Below the pieces are notes generated by a model, which saw nothing but the letters and a program-made list of their open reading frames with translations, had not been told where the DNA came from and made no database searches. The position numbers and the translations under genes are program-made. Below are positions 46,301-57,192 of a stretch of 64,000 nucleotides of DNA, in pieces; positions within the stretch are counted from its first letter, which is position 1; each line of letters opens with the position of its first letter. Source of the stretch: Apium graveolens (lineage: Eukaryota; Streptophyta; Magnoliopsida; Apiales; Apiaceae). The stretch covers positions 147,268,567-147,332,566 of the forward strand of contig NC_133650.1 of assembly GCF_009905375.1 (NCBI RefSeq), in the 5' to 3' direction.

Positions 46301-49300
46301 ATCGAAAAACTCACGACTAGGATCCAGGAGGCCATAATTCGAGCAGAAGTCAGGGGGCAGAACTCTCTTGACCAAGATTTCGATCATAATCCTGAATGGA
46401 GTCATGACCGAAGAAACCATGACCAGGAGTTAAAAGAGGGCATAATTCGGTCATTCGGTCGGGAATCAAGACCGAGGAAAATCCTGACCGAAATTCGGTC
46501 AGGATCCTGGTCGAAATTTATCCTGACCGAAAAACTCACGAGCAGAATGAATGGGAGCATAATTCGACCAGAATCCTGGTCGAAAATGGATTCCTGGTGA
46601 AAATTATTTTTATTAAAAAAAAGAGGAAAGAAATTTCTTTAAAAAATTAAGGAAAAATCCTGAAAATTAAGGAAAAATCCTGGAAATTAAGGAAAAAATC
46701 AGAAAATTCCTAAAAATAGGAATAAGGTGAGAAAATAAGCATGGAAAAATATGAAAATTCCAGAAATACCCTGAAGCCCCGAATAAGGCAAATCGTTGTA
46801 AATGTGTAGGTCGCTCCACACTTTACCTTAGAAACGATAACCTGCAAGGGAATAAAGGAACTAAACTTCTACAAAATCTTGTATGATTTCCCAGAAGTTG
46901 GGTGGGCAAATGATAGAGGATAAAATAAATCCTGGTTACATAATTAATGTGAAATCAATTATGCCCAGTTTAAGTTATAAATAAAGTCCATTTAGAATGG
47001 CCCAAAGCCCTGGATAATAAATATGGGAAAAATAGCGGATAAATAGAGTCCAAATAAAGTATAATTCCTTAGAGATTGGCCTCCAAGAAACCTCATGGGA
47101 TAAGGAATCAATTTCCTGCATTCTAGGACTTCAAATCTGAGACTTGTCCACCAAGTTTCCTAACCTTAGTCTACTTCGAGGCATCCCATGCCTATATAAG
47201 GGGCCTCACCCCACAAATTAGAACTAAGTTTTTTGACTTGATCATTCGCATACAGCAAGGTACGTAGGCATCTTGTGAAGACAGATTGAGTCACGAAACA
47301 CGAGAGCAGTCAAATAGAGCCTTGAAACTCACGAACCCTAACAATAAATACACCCTAGTTTTTTATCCCTAGTTTTTTATCCATAAAAGTATACAATAGG
47401 AAAGGTTGACTAATTCTAAGAATATCAACCATCTTGATTTTCTACATTAACTAATATTAACTAGCTTGATTTCCTACATATGTCATAATGTGCAACCCTT
47501 TTATGTATCTTGAATTCGAATGTCGACCAAGTAATATAAATATTACTATAAAGGATATATACGTGAATATACTTAAATCAACAAGGTGTCCTTACAAAAA
47601 AAAAGAGAAGGGGAATAAATTTCTTGAAATGCATGGAAAGATCTTACCCAATATTTTATATATTTTCATATTCTAGTGTGAGTTACAAACCCTGATAATT
47701 ACTGTCTAGTGCAACAAGAATTTGTATAAATGAGTAACTACGTTTGATAATTTCTAAGTATATTTTGCATTTGCAGATGTTTACAGATGGGCTGATATTT
47801 CTGGAAAACTGAAGATTCGGGTGTGCTTATTTTTTCCAATGCGGACATGGTCACGTCTATCTGTATGACCTTTTATTTACTATGATTCTAGCAGCTCTAC
47901 ATTTTCAACCTGATATTCGTCTTTGGAAGATAGCTATGAATATACCAAATACTATTCTGTTTGTTATCACGTACTCACTTATTTTATATGCAAAATCATT
48001 GAAGTGTTCGTTGGTGGTAGTCTGTAGAGTGGAGCAACCTGGAGTGACAATGAAGTCATATAATTGTAAGGCTTATGTGCAATTATGCATCATAATAATC
48101 AAGGAAATTGTCATTTTATCCGGATCACACAAAAGGTATACATTAATTGAGAGAATTGTGAGTTCCACTACTCCAACCCAGACCATTGAACTTGGGACTG
48201 GTATGCTATTAAATATTTCTGATCTAAGTGTTATTTAATTTCTTGAAGGCACTTAGCTCTGTTTTCAGCTCATGACCTTTAATTGAATATGACATAATTT
48301 TCTATTTCTACTTTTAGGTCCTGAAGGTAGCATCATGGATTTCACTTAAGAAACAATGTTGTTAGCACAAGTAGGGACATGCACTCACTACAAACTCCAT
48401 ATCTTTGACTGTTTGGAATGACTAACTTAACCCATCACCTTTCAGACCAATCTAGGAACTAGGAAGTGCAAATGCATGTAATATGTCGTTATCATTATCT
48501 TCTGTGTTTTAGACAGCTTCTCCGTACCTATGTGACTACGCTGTACCTGGACGATTTCTACGATTTTGATGTTTGTCAGGCTCATCTATTACCATTAATG
48601 TAGAAACAAGTTTATCCGGCGTGCATACTTGGTTTATGTGCATTACATGTATGCTATGTATAATATTCTGTGATTAACGGCATTGAGTTTTCTTCATTTT
48701 CTGTTACATGATTATTACATATTGTGTAGGATCTTATAGACAAGACAGGGCGTAAATTGAGCCAACGGATTTACCTGGGCGGTGTTAAGGATTTTTTTGA
48801 TGGCTCACTTGGATCTAGTAGTGCCCTCTTCTATCAGGTGAGTCGTCAATTTTTAGATTGTGGAAATGTTTACATCTAGTGAACATGTGTCAGCCGAAGT
48901 TGTTGGCCTGTCATAGTCACTTTTATTTACTTTTTCTAGTGTTCTGCTATCCTTGTCCATACAGTAACTAGTTCTGTCCAAATGAAGACAGTAATTATAA
49001 ACACGACTGCATGGTAATATCTTAAGAGTAACATCAGCCATGACAATATGGTTATTGTCATCCATGACATTAGCATTACTGTTAAAGGAGTTGCCTTCAA
49101 GTTTCCCATTTCTATATAAGAGGTTGTTGCCTTATTGTTGTTGTAAGCAAGAATGTAGTAGGGTAGTAGTATGTGCAATACAGCAGCAGCTATTTTTATA
49201 GGCATCAATTTATATACACTCTGCGATTGCTGAGCAATATACATATCTTCATATATATGTAACTCTGTTCTGCCTTCATTCTTCCATCAACATAGCTATT

Positions 49301-52300
49301 AAATTCTCTCATATAATCTGCAATTCTGCATTATATTCATAGATTTGACATGTACAATAGTTAAAAATTTTAGGTTAGTGGTTAGCAATGTGCTACGAAT
49401 GTGGCACATGATTTATAAAAAAAGGTAAAAAATGTGGCACTTGATCTATAAATTTGTCAAGCATTTCGGTTTCGTCCCATCCTTCTCTTACTATGGATGA
49501 CTAGCCATTTCGGTTTACAGTTTTTTAACCGATATGGTTTCTGTTGAATCTCACTTTAGAATGTGCAACAAGCATATGCCTGGTCCTTCTACCTTATAAC
49601 ATTGCTATTATTAAATTTCCCTTGTACTGCAAAACTGTTTATATTTTTCTCTAGGCATATGCTGAGGAGCCTCATAACTATGGTCTTCAAGTGACAAATA
49701 TTGATGATTTATTTAACTCGACCGTCTCATCAGATAAATCTGGCCTACAGGTGATTCTCTTTTTTGTTATAGGACCTTTTTTTTTTGCTATCTAAGTTAA
49801 GTACAGATAGACCTCAAGTGTGTAAACAGTTTTTCCTTTGATATGTTCAAGGTTGCTATTCACGCCATAGGTGACAGGGCAAATGGCATGATCTTAGATT
49901 TGTACAATTCAGTGGTTGCAACAAATGGAATGAGAGACCGCAGATTTAGGGTAAGTTTCTCCCAGGAGGAGGCTGTAATGCATATGCAGTATACCTGATA
50001 AATTCATATAATTTTTATTTTCTTTAAGAAACCTAACTTCAGTTAAGCAGTTGGCAGCTATTTCACATTTGGCCACTTTTATGTCGGGAACATACTTTAA
50101 GTTGCAGAATTAATTAAAATTTTGTGAACATGCTGGTCAAAAGAGACTGTCAGCCTTTTAGTTCCATGAATGCTCCCACCTGCTCATGTTGTTTTAAGCA
50201 ACAATTTTGAAAATCTGGTCCTTGTGACATTTTAATTCTAATGTACTCAATTATGTGAGCTACAAGGTTCACCAAAAATCAAAGAAATTGATTATGAATA
50301 GGGAAAAAGAGAATGAAAAAGGGGAGGCTGATCACGGTGGCATTCCTTTAAGAAAACAACTAAAATATTTAACTGCAAACAAAGAATACTCAGTTGAATG
50401 TTGAAAAATGTTTGAGGATAGATTAATTAAGTTGTGCTACCGCTGTAGGTTATATAAGGTTTGGTTCAGCTTAGGATTTGCAGAGTAAAATTCTCGACAG
50501 TCAATGGCCATTGATTTGGATCAGAGGTTATCTAGAAGAATTGCTAGATTAGGATACAGTAATTAATAATTATTTCAGGGAGCTAAACAAAAACAGGAAT
50601 TAGAATGTTAAGATTTGACTGGAAGTAGGGGTACTTTGTAAATTTTTGTGTTGTTCTTGGTGTTGATTGTTGTTTTTGGCTTATCTACTGATAGGAAAAG
50701 GATAATGTTTTCCTTGTTATCTACTAGTAGATGGCTAGATGTGGAGATAAATTGTCTGAGTGTTTGAGTATATTTGATATATTTTATAGAGTGGCATTTT
50801 AGTAACATTTATGAACTTCCAGTGACATAAAACTATCTTCAAGATGAGTTGCCAAAAGTGTAAATGCTGGAAACCCGAGTACTGACAAACTAAGTTTTGC
50901 CACTTCTGTCAGATTTATTTGTATTTCCTAACATCACTTATGTCCTACTTTCTGTCAAAACTATATTCTTGTTTCCAGATTGAGCATGCTCAGCATTTGG
51001 CCCCAGGTGCTGCAGCCAAATTTGGTCAGCAACATGTTGTTGCTTCAGTGCAGGTTTTTGAGCTGTTTCTTTTTCTTTTTTTTACTTGCAGTGCGTCATA
51101 CCGATTTGAGGGTTAATGGGTCTTTGAGTTAACAAATATACATGCCTATCTGATTTCTCTGTGTCCAATTAGTCGGCTGCAACTCAAATTACTGCATTCT
51201 GATGCAGTAAACCATAACATGCAGTTGCTTTTGTGAATTTTAAACTTTTTTTGCGACCTAACAGTTTTAATTTTTGATACAACCCAGTGCCCATGTATAA
51301 TATGTACTAAAATCACACAGGGAATCATAATTATTTACAACCAGTAAGCCCCTATCTTCAATCTAATGATCGTCCTCCAAGGTTGTTGATATCTACCGCA
51401 TTTTGTTAACTCGGTAAGTAGATAAAAGCATAATTCAACTCTCTGTATGTAAATGACTTAAAAAAAACTTAATAAAGGTGTTAAGTTTTTTCTTTTATTA
51501 CTAAAATCATCATCCACAAGTATTAATGCCTCACACTCTATATTTATGTATTGTCTCTTCCAATAAAAGGTCAATATGAATGTTTATGGATCATACACGA
51601 TTACTTTTCGTAAAATAGAGAGCATAAAAAATATTAATCTTCAAGTTGATGAAATAGGTTGTACTTGAATTATAGTTTCTAGTCTGGCTCTGTTTCATTG
51701 TCTTAGCAGAGAGCTCCTTTTCAGTTATGAGGCGGCCTATAGATTGCCTTTTTTAATTTATAGTCCCTCCGACATAATTTAAACGGGCCAAAGGAGAAGT
51801 GTTAGGACTAAAATGATGCAAAATAATGTTTAACTTGATTAGATACCTCTTAGTAGTAGATGGAAAAACATGTCTATTAGTACTTGATTAAGCATATGTC
51901 ATTGTAAGTTTCTTAATTTATTTCTCTCTACATATCGTTTTTGGGTGATATAAACCATTGTTAATATGATCAATAAATACTTAATTAAATTAAGTAATCA
52001 ATTTCGTGACAAAGTATAAGAGTGAGAAAATACAGCCGGGTTACTTTACCTTGTTCAATTTAGTTGCGAACTGGAAATTATGTATGTTGAGTATACTTAA
52101 TAAGAGGATTATTTCTTTGACAGCCAGACCATTTACTGGATGATGCTGAATCTGCAATCAAGAAACTTGGGCTGGACAGAGCCCAAGAAGGATCTTATAT
52201 GTTTAAGTCGATTCTTGATGGTGGTGCGGTATTGGCATTTGGTTCTGATTGGCCGGTTAGGAAAAAATTTCTATAATATCTATCGTGGATACCTAATTAC

Positions 52301-53441
52301 AATCGTCGAAGTACATTATGGTTTTATTGTAATATAGAGATTGTGTTTTACATACTTTTTACTGGCATCACCCATCCAGGTTGCAGATATTAATCCTTTG
52401 AGTAGCATAAAGACAGCAATGAAAAGAATACCTCCTGGTTGGAAAAATGGTTGGATTACATCAGAGCGCATTAGTCTGCCTGAGGCATTAACAGCGTAAG
52501 TGATCATTTTTATTTCCTTTATTTGTTTTAATTTTCCATTCTTTCTTGTCTGCTTATCAATTATAAATATTTACTCTATTTCACATCTTCTGACAATGAC
52601 CATAAGTCTGTAGCATCAACTCCTGGTACTAACATCTATGCATAATTCAAGTTTTCAAAAAGACACGTGTAGTGCTTATATAGGATCGAAACAGAAGCTC
52701 ACATCAATTCATTGTTCATATATAATGATGGGATATTTAGCCGTCTTTAAGAGTTTCTGTTTTTCGACAACTTGTGCAAATAGTGATGAAATCTTGATTA
52801 TTACGAGCACCTCCCACTACGTACAATTTTTAATTCCAGACAGTAATGCTTAAATTTGTTAGTTGCATCATTTTTTTAAAGCATGTTTTTTACCATGAGT
52901 GATCTGGTGTGTCCGTAATATAATGCCATGGCTCGGTCATAACTCATAGCCGCTGGCAAAGCTGCCGGGCCAATTCAGATTAATTTATGTTTGTTTGATA
53001 TTATTTATAATTAACTTTCTCCTTTTAGCATTCATATTATTTTAATTATCAGGAATCGAACATAATTTTATTCTATTATTGTAAATTCGTAATGAATTTT
53101 AAATCTTGATAATTTATAAAGATGGTTCATATATTTCTGTTGCTGCTAAATATATATAGTATTCAATGAATCAGTAAATTTTCCAAATATAATAAAGAAT
53201 TAAATGCTCGGACTGGATACCTATACATATTAAAGCTTCATGAATGTGTGATGGCAGGTATACAATATCAGCTGCTGAAGCATGTTTTCTTGATAAGGAT
53301 GTGGGATCATTATCTGTCGGAAAAATGGCAGATTTTGTTGTGCTTACTGTTAATTCGTCGGAGAGCTTTGCTGAGCATGGATCTGCATCTATAGCAGCAA
53401 CATATGTTGGTGGGAGACGGGCTTATTTCCAGCATATTTGA
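28369..53441 (+). CDS. LAF3: LAF3-like amidohydrolase (Amidohydrolase_3 family), 15 exons, 569 aa
   Basis: Exons: 28369-28438, 28529-28671, 28739-28840, 29178-29250, 31212-31318, 31410-31533, 31779-31973, 47777-47862, 48730-48837, 49655-49750, 49852-49950, 50979-51053, 52124-52255, 52380-52495, 53258-53441. All junctions are GT-AG, phases agree and no stop occurs before TGA at 53439. A hydrophobic N-terminus (residues 5-22) could be a signal peptide or anchor. Metal ligands of the superfamily are present: H96 and H98 (DSHVHF), K320 (LGGVKDFFDGS), H372 (AIHAIGD), H404 (IEHAQH), D468 (GSDWPV). WILGGGWNNDFWGG and RMDGHMGLANS are typical of the plant LAF3 group; Arabidopsis LAF3 acts in phytochrome A far-red signalling. 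Substrate unknown. Intron 1 is 90 nt and in frame, so it may be retained. Intron 7 is 15.8 kb and full of retrotransposons, yet the coding sequence looks intact. Confidence 0.9.
29349..30351 (-). mobile_element. LTR fragment with primer binding site in intron 4
   Basis: On the minus strand an LTR-like unit of 859 bp starts TGATAGGTCCATA (30351) and ends at 29493. After six bases comes TGGCGCCGCTGCCGGGGATCC (29486-29466), close to the tRNA-Asp-type primer site used by several plant LTR elements. Only some 120 bp of possible internal sequence remains before exon 4, so this is a 5' LTR remnant, not a complete element. No pol and no second LTR were found. Short ORFs inside are chance. Confidence 0.6.
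30352..31211. other. Rest of intron 4, no gene seen
   Basis: AT-rich sequence without recognisable coding potential, up to the acceptor at 31210-31211. Confidence 0.5.
32013..32219 (-). repeat. Copia 3' LTR
   Basis: On the minus strand it starts TGTAGGAAAGCAAGC at 32219 and ends ...CAATTTCTTCA at 32013. It matches 35963-36073 plus 47394-47478 with scattered differences. The polypurine tract GCTTGAGGGGGAC precedes it. Confidence 0.85.
32220..35655 (-). pseudogene. Copia gag-pol remnants: protease, integrase, RT, RNase H
   Basis: Minus-strand pieces from upstream to downstream: 35655-35368 holds the protease-type motif APWIVDNSASDHMTGD; 34901-34316 holds the integrase core (LLIDDHSRLSWTFLM, then NTPQQNVVAEHKIRHLLEVA, and later PSRVLKFKTPLQFL); 33736-33290 holds the start of RT (TVGCKWIYSVKHKADGSIER, ARLVAKGFTQ, FQLDVKYDFLND); 32683-32260 holds RNase H (SSAETEFRALPHGICEGMWL, then KNPVQHERTKHIEIDRHFI, ADIxTKAL-like end). 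The RT catalytic block between about 32700 and 33290 is frameshifted. Stops throughout show long inactivity. Confidence 0.85.
35951..35962 (-). other. Primer binding site of the copia element
   Basis: TGGTATCAGAGC on the minus strand abuts the 5' LTR end at 35963. Confidence 0.85.
35963..36073 (-). repeat. Copia 5' LTR, first piece; second piece at 47394-47478
   Basis: The LTR continues across Tat-3: ...AAAGTATA at 36066-36073, then GTATACAATAGGAAAGG from 47389. The second piece ends TTTCCTACA at 47478. GTATA is the duplication made by Tat-3. Confidence 0.85.
36074..36569 (+). repeat. Tat-3 5' LTR, 496 bp
   Basis: Starts TGATAGAGGATAAAATAA and ends TTATCCATAACA. Followed directly by TTTGGCGCCGTTTGTGGGA. 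Confidence 0.88.
36570..36588 (+). other. Primer binding site of Tat-3
   Basis: TTTGGCGCCGTTTGTGGGA, one base different from Tat-1 and Tat-2. Confidence 0.8.
36600..38371 (+). pseudogene. Tat-3 gag, protease and start of RT, broken and internally deleted
   Basis: The reading opens at GTG where Tat-2 has ATG, so the start codon is probably lost. The gag N-terminus (TPAGTTQTISSAIEIPPHST) breaks into several frames, then reaches MPTIKAYDGTGDQ at about 37395-37433 and jumps to TAASSSKNLRKTYAREVMHI. The gag core and zinc knuckle in between (18495-19475 in Tat-2) are gone. The protease motif VDNGASVDILLYDTF remains at about 37636-37680. The pol frame keeps VFAWSATDMPG with TGG, the codon that is TGA in Tat-2, and ends at GFIEEI where the foreign block begins. 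Confidence 0.88.
38372..42637 (-). mobile_element. Foreign block replacing Tat-3 pol; probably a truncated Tekay-like LTR
   Basis: The right edge reads, on the minus strand, TGTAGCAACTGGGATTTTCGC, like the start of a Tekay-type LTR. Near 38840 it has TTACAACCCAAAAT, also found near the end of the Tekay-like LTR (about 6907). Its 3.8 kb length fits such an LTR. No coding domain is present; a GA-rich stretch lies at 41446-41530. No target duplication is seen, and 2.3 kb of Tat-3 pol is missing, so a simple insertion does not explain it. The identity is moderate to low confidence. Confidence 0.45.
38423..38819. mobile_element. Foldback or MITE-like element with about 86 bp inverted repeats
   Basis: Bases 38423-38508 (CAAATTTGACTCAAAATGATC...) match the reverse complement of 38732-38819 with roughly ten mismatches. 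The centre, about 220 bp, is AT-rich and non-coding. A target duplication is not obvious, so the superfamily is left open. Confidence 0.65.
42638..43297 (+). pseudogene. Tat-3 integrase, C-terminal part
   Basis: Reads from the second catalytic aspartate (ITDNVTQFNNEEF) through NGQAEVANRIILDGLKKRI to the tail RGKLAPNWEGPYKIKSVQGR and a stop at 43297. Tat-2 has TDNGTQ; here Gly is Val. In-frame stops occur at about 42817 (TGA, Trp in Tat-2) and 42908 (TAA). The last 124 codons from 42923 are open. Confidence 0.88.
43642..45611 (-). pseudogene. Antisense gene of Tat-3, decayed
   Basis: It is the counterpart of the Tat-2 antisense gene. It starts with MADKGVERAAKIASVSKRG inside the frame 45611-45363, then is shifted and truncated. 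The frame 45028-44339 contains RDCFVGLKWEKGDWGTLFRS, reading through the point where Tat-2 has a stop, followed by an intron-like AT-rich stretch and AAQEINA. The coiled-coil exon is 44244-43972 (SALEMKMKRKEEELSEANAE), and the acidic, serine-rich end is 43947-43642, finishing DASAP. The same exon order and intron positions support the splicing model. Confidence 0.7.
46080..46790. repeat. Diverged GACCAGG/CCTGGTCGAA palindromic repeats of Tat-3, with short AAGGAAAAATCCTG units
   Basis: Same position and same half-site family as in Tat-2, but often with CCTGACCGAA variants. The tandem purine-rich repeat is only about 140 bp here (46640-46780). Confidence 0.65.
46911..47388 (+). repeat. Tat-3 3' LTR, 478 bp
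   Basis: The polypurine tract CAGAAGTTGGGTGGGCAAA precedes it. It differs from the 5' LTR by many substitutions, a deletion near 47013, and a direct duplication of about 14 bp, CCCTAGTTTTTTAT, near its end. The final CA is mutated to AA. Confidence 0.85.
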
Positions 53442-55580
53442 CTCATCAGTTTATAGTCGGATCTTCAGTTCCCGGGGGTTAATGGTTTAGTCTCGATATA
53501 TATAGTACCGAGTTTTGTGGTAATTGTTAATATACAAAATAAAAATAAGAAGTGTGATAAAAGTAAGATTGCAAAAGTGCGGGAAAGTTGGTTAGTTGGT
53601 TACATTCTCTATCTTGATTTAGGACCACAATTGAACCTCGATAAAATAATAAAAAATAAAGTAATAATTTGGTTAAAATAATAATTTTTTCCGATTTCAG
53701 TATAGCGGGTAAAGTATATTTTTACTTTTGATAAAATAATAAACTCGCAAAAATAATATTTTTTTCTTAATTATAACCATATTACTTTAAAGAAAGTTTA
53801 ATTTGGACTCATTTTACATTCTTGTTCCACGGTAAAGTCTCTCTCTCACACTTTTTATGTACACGACCTCAAAAGAAACATGAAACTGGATGGGAGCTGA
53901 TAAGTGCGCACCTCGATTTTATAAGTTTGATTGTAGACCATGGTCAAATACGAGCACTTCATGTATTCAATATATTAGTTGAAAATGTGTGCGATGAACA
54001 GTTTTTTCTAATATTATATAATTTTTTAGTAAATATAAACGGAATTGCAACTTTTAAGATGCGGAAATTGTTTGTTCAAATTTTTTTATATAATATGATT
54101 TGATAATAATTATACACATACACATATATTTACAAAAAATCTAATGATCCATATGAAATTGTTAGTACATGAATTATAACTATAAAATATTTGGATAAAA
54201 TCCCCTTACACATATTATAAAATAAGGATATAATTCAATTTTTTATTTAGAGGTATTTAAATTTTAAAAAAATTGTTACTAATTGAAATATATAGTATTA
54301 TTTTTATTTTTATGTGTTTACGAAATGTAATTATTTTTAATTTAAACGAAAATTTTTATCCCGGTCTAATAGTATATTAATCCCATTTAGTTTTATTTTA
54401 ATTTTTTTTATCCGAGACCTGTTATATTGATCACATCCAACTCATAATGTTTAGTTTGATTTTAATTTTGTTTAAAATCATTTCGTTTAACTCAGATGAA
54501 TATTTGATATTATTTGTTTTAGCTGATCGAATATTATTTTGATTATAAATTCTGTTTTACTGTGAATTAGTTCTATAAATTTTTAGCCTGGATTAATAGT
54601 AAATATTATTTTGTTTTAGGCTGATGTTTTTATTACAATCGACGAATCAAAAGTTCAATAATATAACTTTATAGCCGAATTAATAATATTTATTATTTTA
54701 TTTTAGGCCGAAATCCATCATACCGACTACATGCAACTGATTATATTTAGTTTGATTTAAAATTTATTTTAATCTCGACTAATAGTATAATTTTGTTTTA
54801 GTCAAGAATAATAGTTTATTTTATTTTATTTCAATGCCATTACACTCGCGAACGAATTATCTTTACTTATGTTTTGAAAAAAGTATCGTGAATAATATAG
54901 ATACAAAAGCAATCTCGTGTATTATATTAAACCGGGTACTATATAAACTCAAATACGGTACCGACTAATCGATTAACAAATTTTTAATATTTCGACTTGC
55001 AATGCACGAATGCTTTATTTTTTATTTAATAAATTTTTATTAATTTTAAATAGTTAGAAAATCGAATTAAAGTTTAAAGAAACAAAAATAATTACAGAGT
55101 TTCGATTGATTTTATTTCGGCTTTATCTTGAGTTATATAAATTAGATTTCTAACGATTTTATAGCCCACGCGAAGATCACAAAGTAATATTTAATTCAGT
55201 GATAGTTTAAAAATTTTGTCAGAAAAATATTATCCTAAATTAGACGAAAATGAATAATTATGAAATTTATATTATTATTCTATTCAGTTTAGGATTTCTC
55301 CTCTTTTTGGTTTAAATCATTGAAAGAGTAGGAAATTCTATTCAATTTAGAATCGTTGGTTATATGCATGAATGTTTTATTTTTTATCTAACAAATGTTT
55401 ATTAATTCGAAATAGCTAAAAAATGAAATTAAAGTTCCAACAAAGAATAAAATTACCGAGTTTCATTTGATTTTATTTCAGCTCTATCTTGAGTTCTATA
55501 AATTTGATTTTGACGATTTTACAGTCCACACGAAACGCACGAAATAATGTTTAATTCAGTGATGGTTTAAAATTTTGATA
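53442..55580. other. 3' UTR and AT-rich intergenic DNA, no gene; degenerate duplication
   Basis: A possible polyadenylation motif, AATAAA, lies near 53538. No coding region was recognised; the ORF at 53822-54103 has no domain and low complexity. Two degenerate copies of a unit of about 210 bp lie about 362 bp apart (from about 55000 and about 55365), sharing TGCACGAATG/TGCATGAATG, TTTATTAATT, CGAGTTTC, TATCTTGAGTT and TTTAATTCAGTGAT. The copia fragment begins right after the second copy. Confidence 0.6.
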
Positions 55581-57010
55581 GTAGATCTCAAAGAAGTTAA
55601 ACTTGGATCTACAACTAAAAAGGAAAATGTAAATCAATCATTGAACACTGTTCTTTCTGAATTATCAAATTCTACTTCTGCAAATTTCGTTGACAAAAAG
55701 AAAGTACGCAACACTGCTTGGGTAGCTAAACACACTTAATCCTCATCGTGTGCAGGGATAAATGAAGAGAATCATATAGATCATTGACAGTGGGTGTTCC
55801 AGACATATGATAGGTCATAAGGCCCTGCTATCACAATTTAAGGATTCACAATGGGATATGACAAGTTAATTTATGGGAATGTTGTGATTGAAGATGTAGC
55901 CCTGGTGGCTGGTCTTGAGGTGAATCTCCTGAGTATTAGTCAATTTACATATACAAGTTTCAAGATTTCATTTGACAAAGGAGACTGCTCAATTATCAGC
56001 AAAAAGACTGGTGAAGTTTCTTTGAAAGGAGCAAGAAAAGGAAGCTTGTTTGTTGCAGATCTATACTCAGCAAATAAGGATGGTATGTGTTGCTTCTATA
56101 CCAAGGCATCTGTTGAGCAAAGCAAACTATGGCACAAAAAACTCTCTCACCTGAATTACAAAGAAATTAACACCTTGGTGAAAAAGGAATTAGTGAGAGA
56201 CATGCCAAATTTGGAATTTGCTAAAGATGAAGTTTGTGAGGCTTGTTAAAAAGGCAAAATGAAGAGGTCAAGTCATAAAAGCAAAGCTGTGAATGCCATA
56301 AGTGCACCTCTGCAACTTATTCACATGGACCTGTTTGGACCAGTTAATGTCTTATCTATTTATAGAAAGAAATATGCACTATGGTGGTGGATGACTACTC
56401 AAGGTACAAATGGGTAGAGTTTATGCATTCAAAGGATAAAACTCCGCACATCATTATTGAACACATCAAGAAAATTGAGAAGCAGGATTAATATCAAAAT
56501 TGTGTAAAGAGATTGAGGAGTGACAATGGCACATAATTCAGGAATACAATTTTAAATGAATTCTTCAAAGACAAGGGTATTGTTCAAGAGTTCTCAACTG
56601 CAAGGACACCTCAGCAAAATGGGGTAGTTGAAAGGAAGAATAGAACTCTAGTTGAGGCTGCTAGAACAATGCCGCAAGATGCCAATTTTCCAACAAGCTT
56701 TTGGGAAGAAACTGTTAATACTGCATGCTACACTCAAAATAAATTTCTCATCAACAAAAGTATTGGCAAGTCACCTTACTCAATTTTGTCAAAAAAGAAG
56801 CCTACTGTGAAGCATCTGCATATTTTTGGAAGCAAGTACTTTGTGCTAAAAGACAACTCTGAATATGTGGGAAAATTTGACTCTAAAGTTTTTGAAGCAA
56901 TTTTTCTGGGATATTCTTTAGAGAGAACCGCCTACAGAGTTTATGTGCTTGAACAGAAGAAAATTATGGAAAACACAGATGTAAATTTTGATGATGACAA
57001 GTGTCCTTGA
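55581..57010 (+). pseudogene. SIRE-like protease and first integrase
   Basis: Protease traces (SGCSRHMIGHKALLSQF, about 55795-55843) carry stops. The open frame 55851-56249 holds the GAG-pre-integrase region (VNLLSISQF, LWHKKLSHLNYKEINTL, CEAC), ending at TAA where a Lys-like codon is expected. Broken integrase core follows (LIHMDLFGPVN, DDYSRYKWVEF, RLRSDNGT then a stop), then QEFSTARTPQQNGVVERKNR and HIFGSKYFVL in the frame to 57010. At least four stops make it non-functional. Confidence 0.85.
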
Positions 57011-57192
57011 TTGGAATACCTTGATGAGAATGAAGCTGAAGCCCTTAAGTTTGAAAATCTAAACATTGATAGTGATTCTGAAGATGAAGTTGAGATCAAC
57101 ACAAGCAATATAATGAATGTAGAGTCAACTGAGCTAGTGAAACATAAGAATGAAAACTCATCTCATACACCTGAATTTGATGGCACAAACTC

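Larger units (their letters stand above)
36074..47388 (+). mobile_element. Tat-lineage Ty3/gypsy element (Tat-3), degraded, nested in the copia LTR
   Basis: The LTRs are at 36074-36569 and 46911-47388, primer site 36570-36588, polypurine tract 46892-46910, with GTATA at 36069-36073 and 47389-47393. It is related to Tat-2 but older: its LTRs differ by many substitutions and indels. Two parts are missing relative to Tat-2: about 1 kb of gag (junction near 37431) and about 2.3 kb of pol (junction at 38372/42637, where foreign sequence is present). A decayed antisense gene lies between pol and the 3' LTR. Confidence 0.9.
32013..47478 (-). mobile_element. Ty1/copia element (Ale-like), decayed, split by Tat-3, in intron 7
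   Basis: The minus-strand element has a 3' LTR (32013-32219), polypurine tract (32220-32232), pol remnants in the copia order, a tRNA-Met primer site (35951-35962) and a 5' LTR in two pieces (35963-36073 and 47394-47478). Flanks are TATGA (32008-32012) and TATGT (47479-47483), a target duplication with one change. Without the nested Tat-3 it is about 4.1 kb. LTRs near 200 bp and the tRNA-Met site suggest the Ale/Retrofit group; this lineage call is tentative. It is the oldest layer in the intron and lies antisense to the host gene. Confidence 0.85.

Noticed and set aside
28369..53441. LAF3-like locus as a pseudogene because of the insertions
   Set aside because: All insertions lie in introns, every splice site is GT-AG, phases agree and the metal ligands are present.
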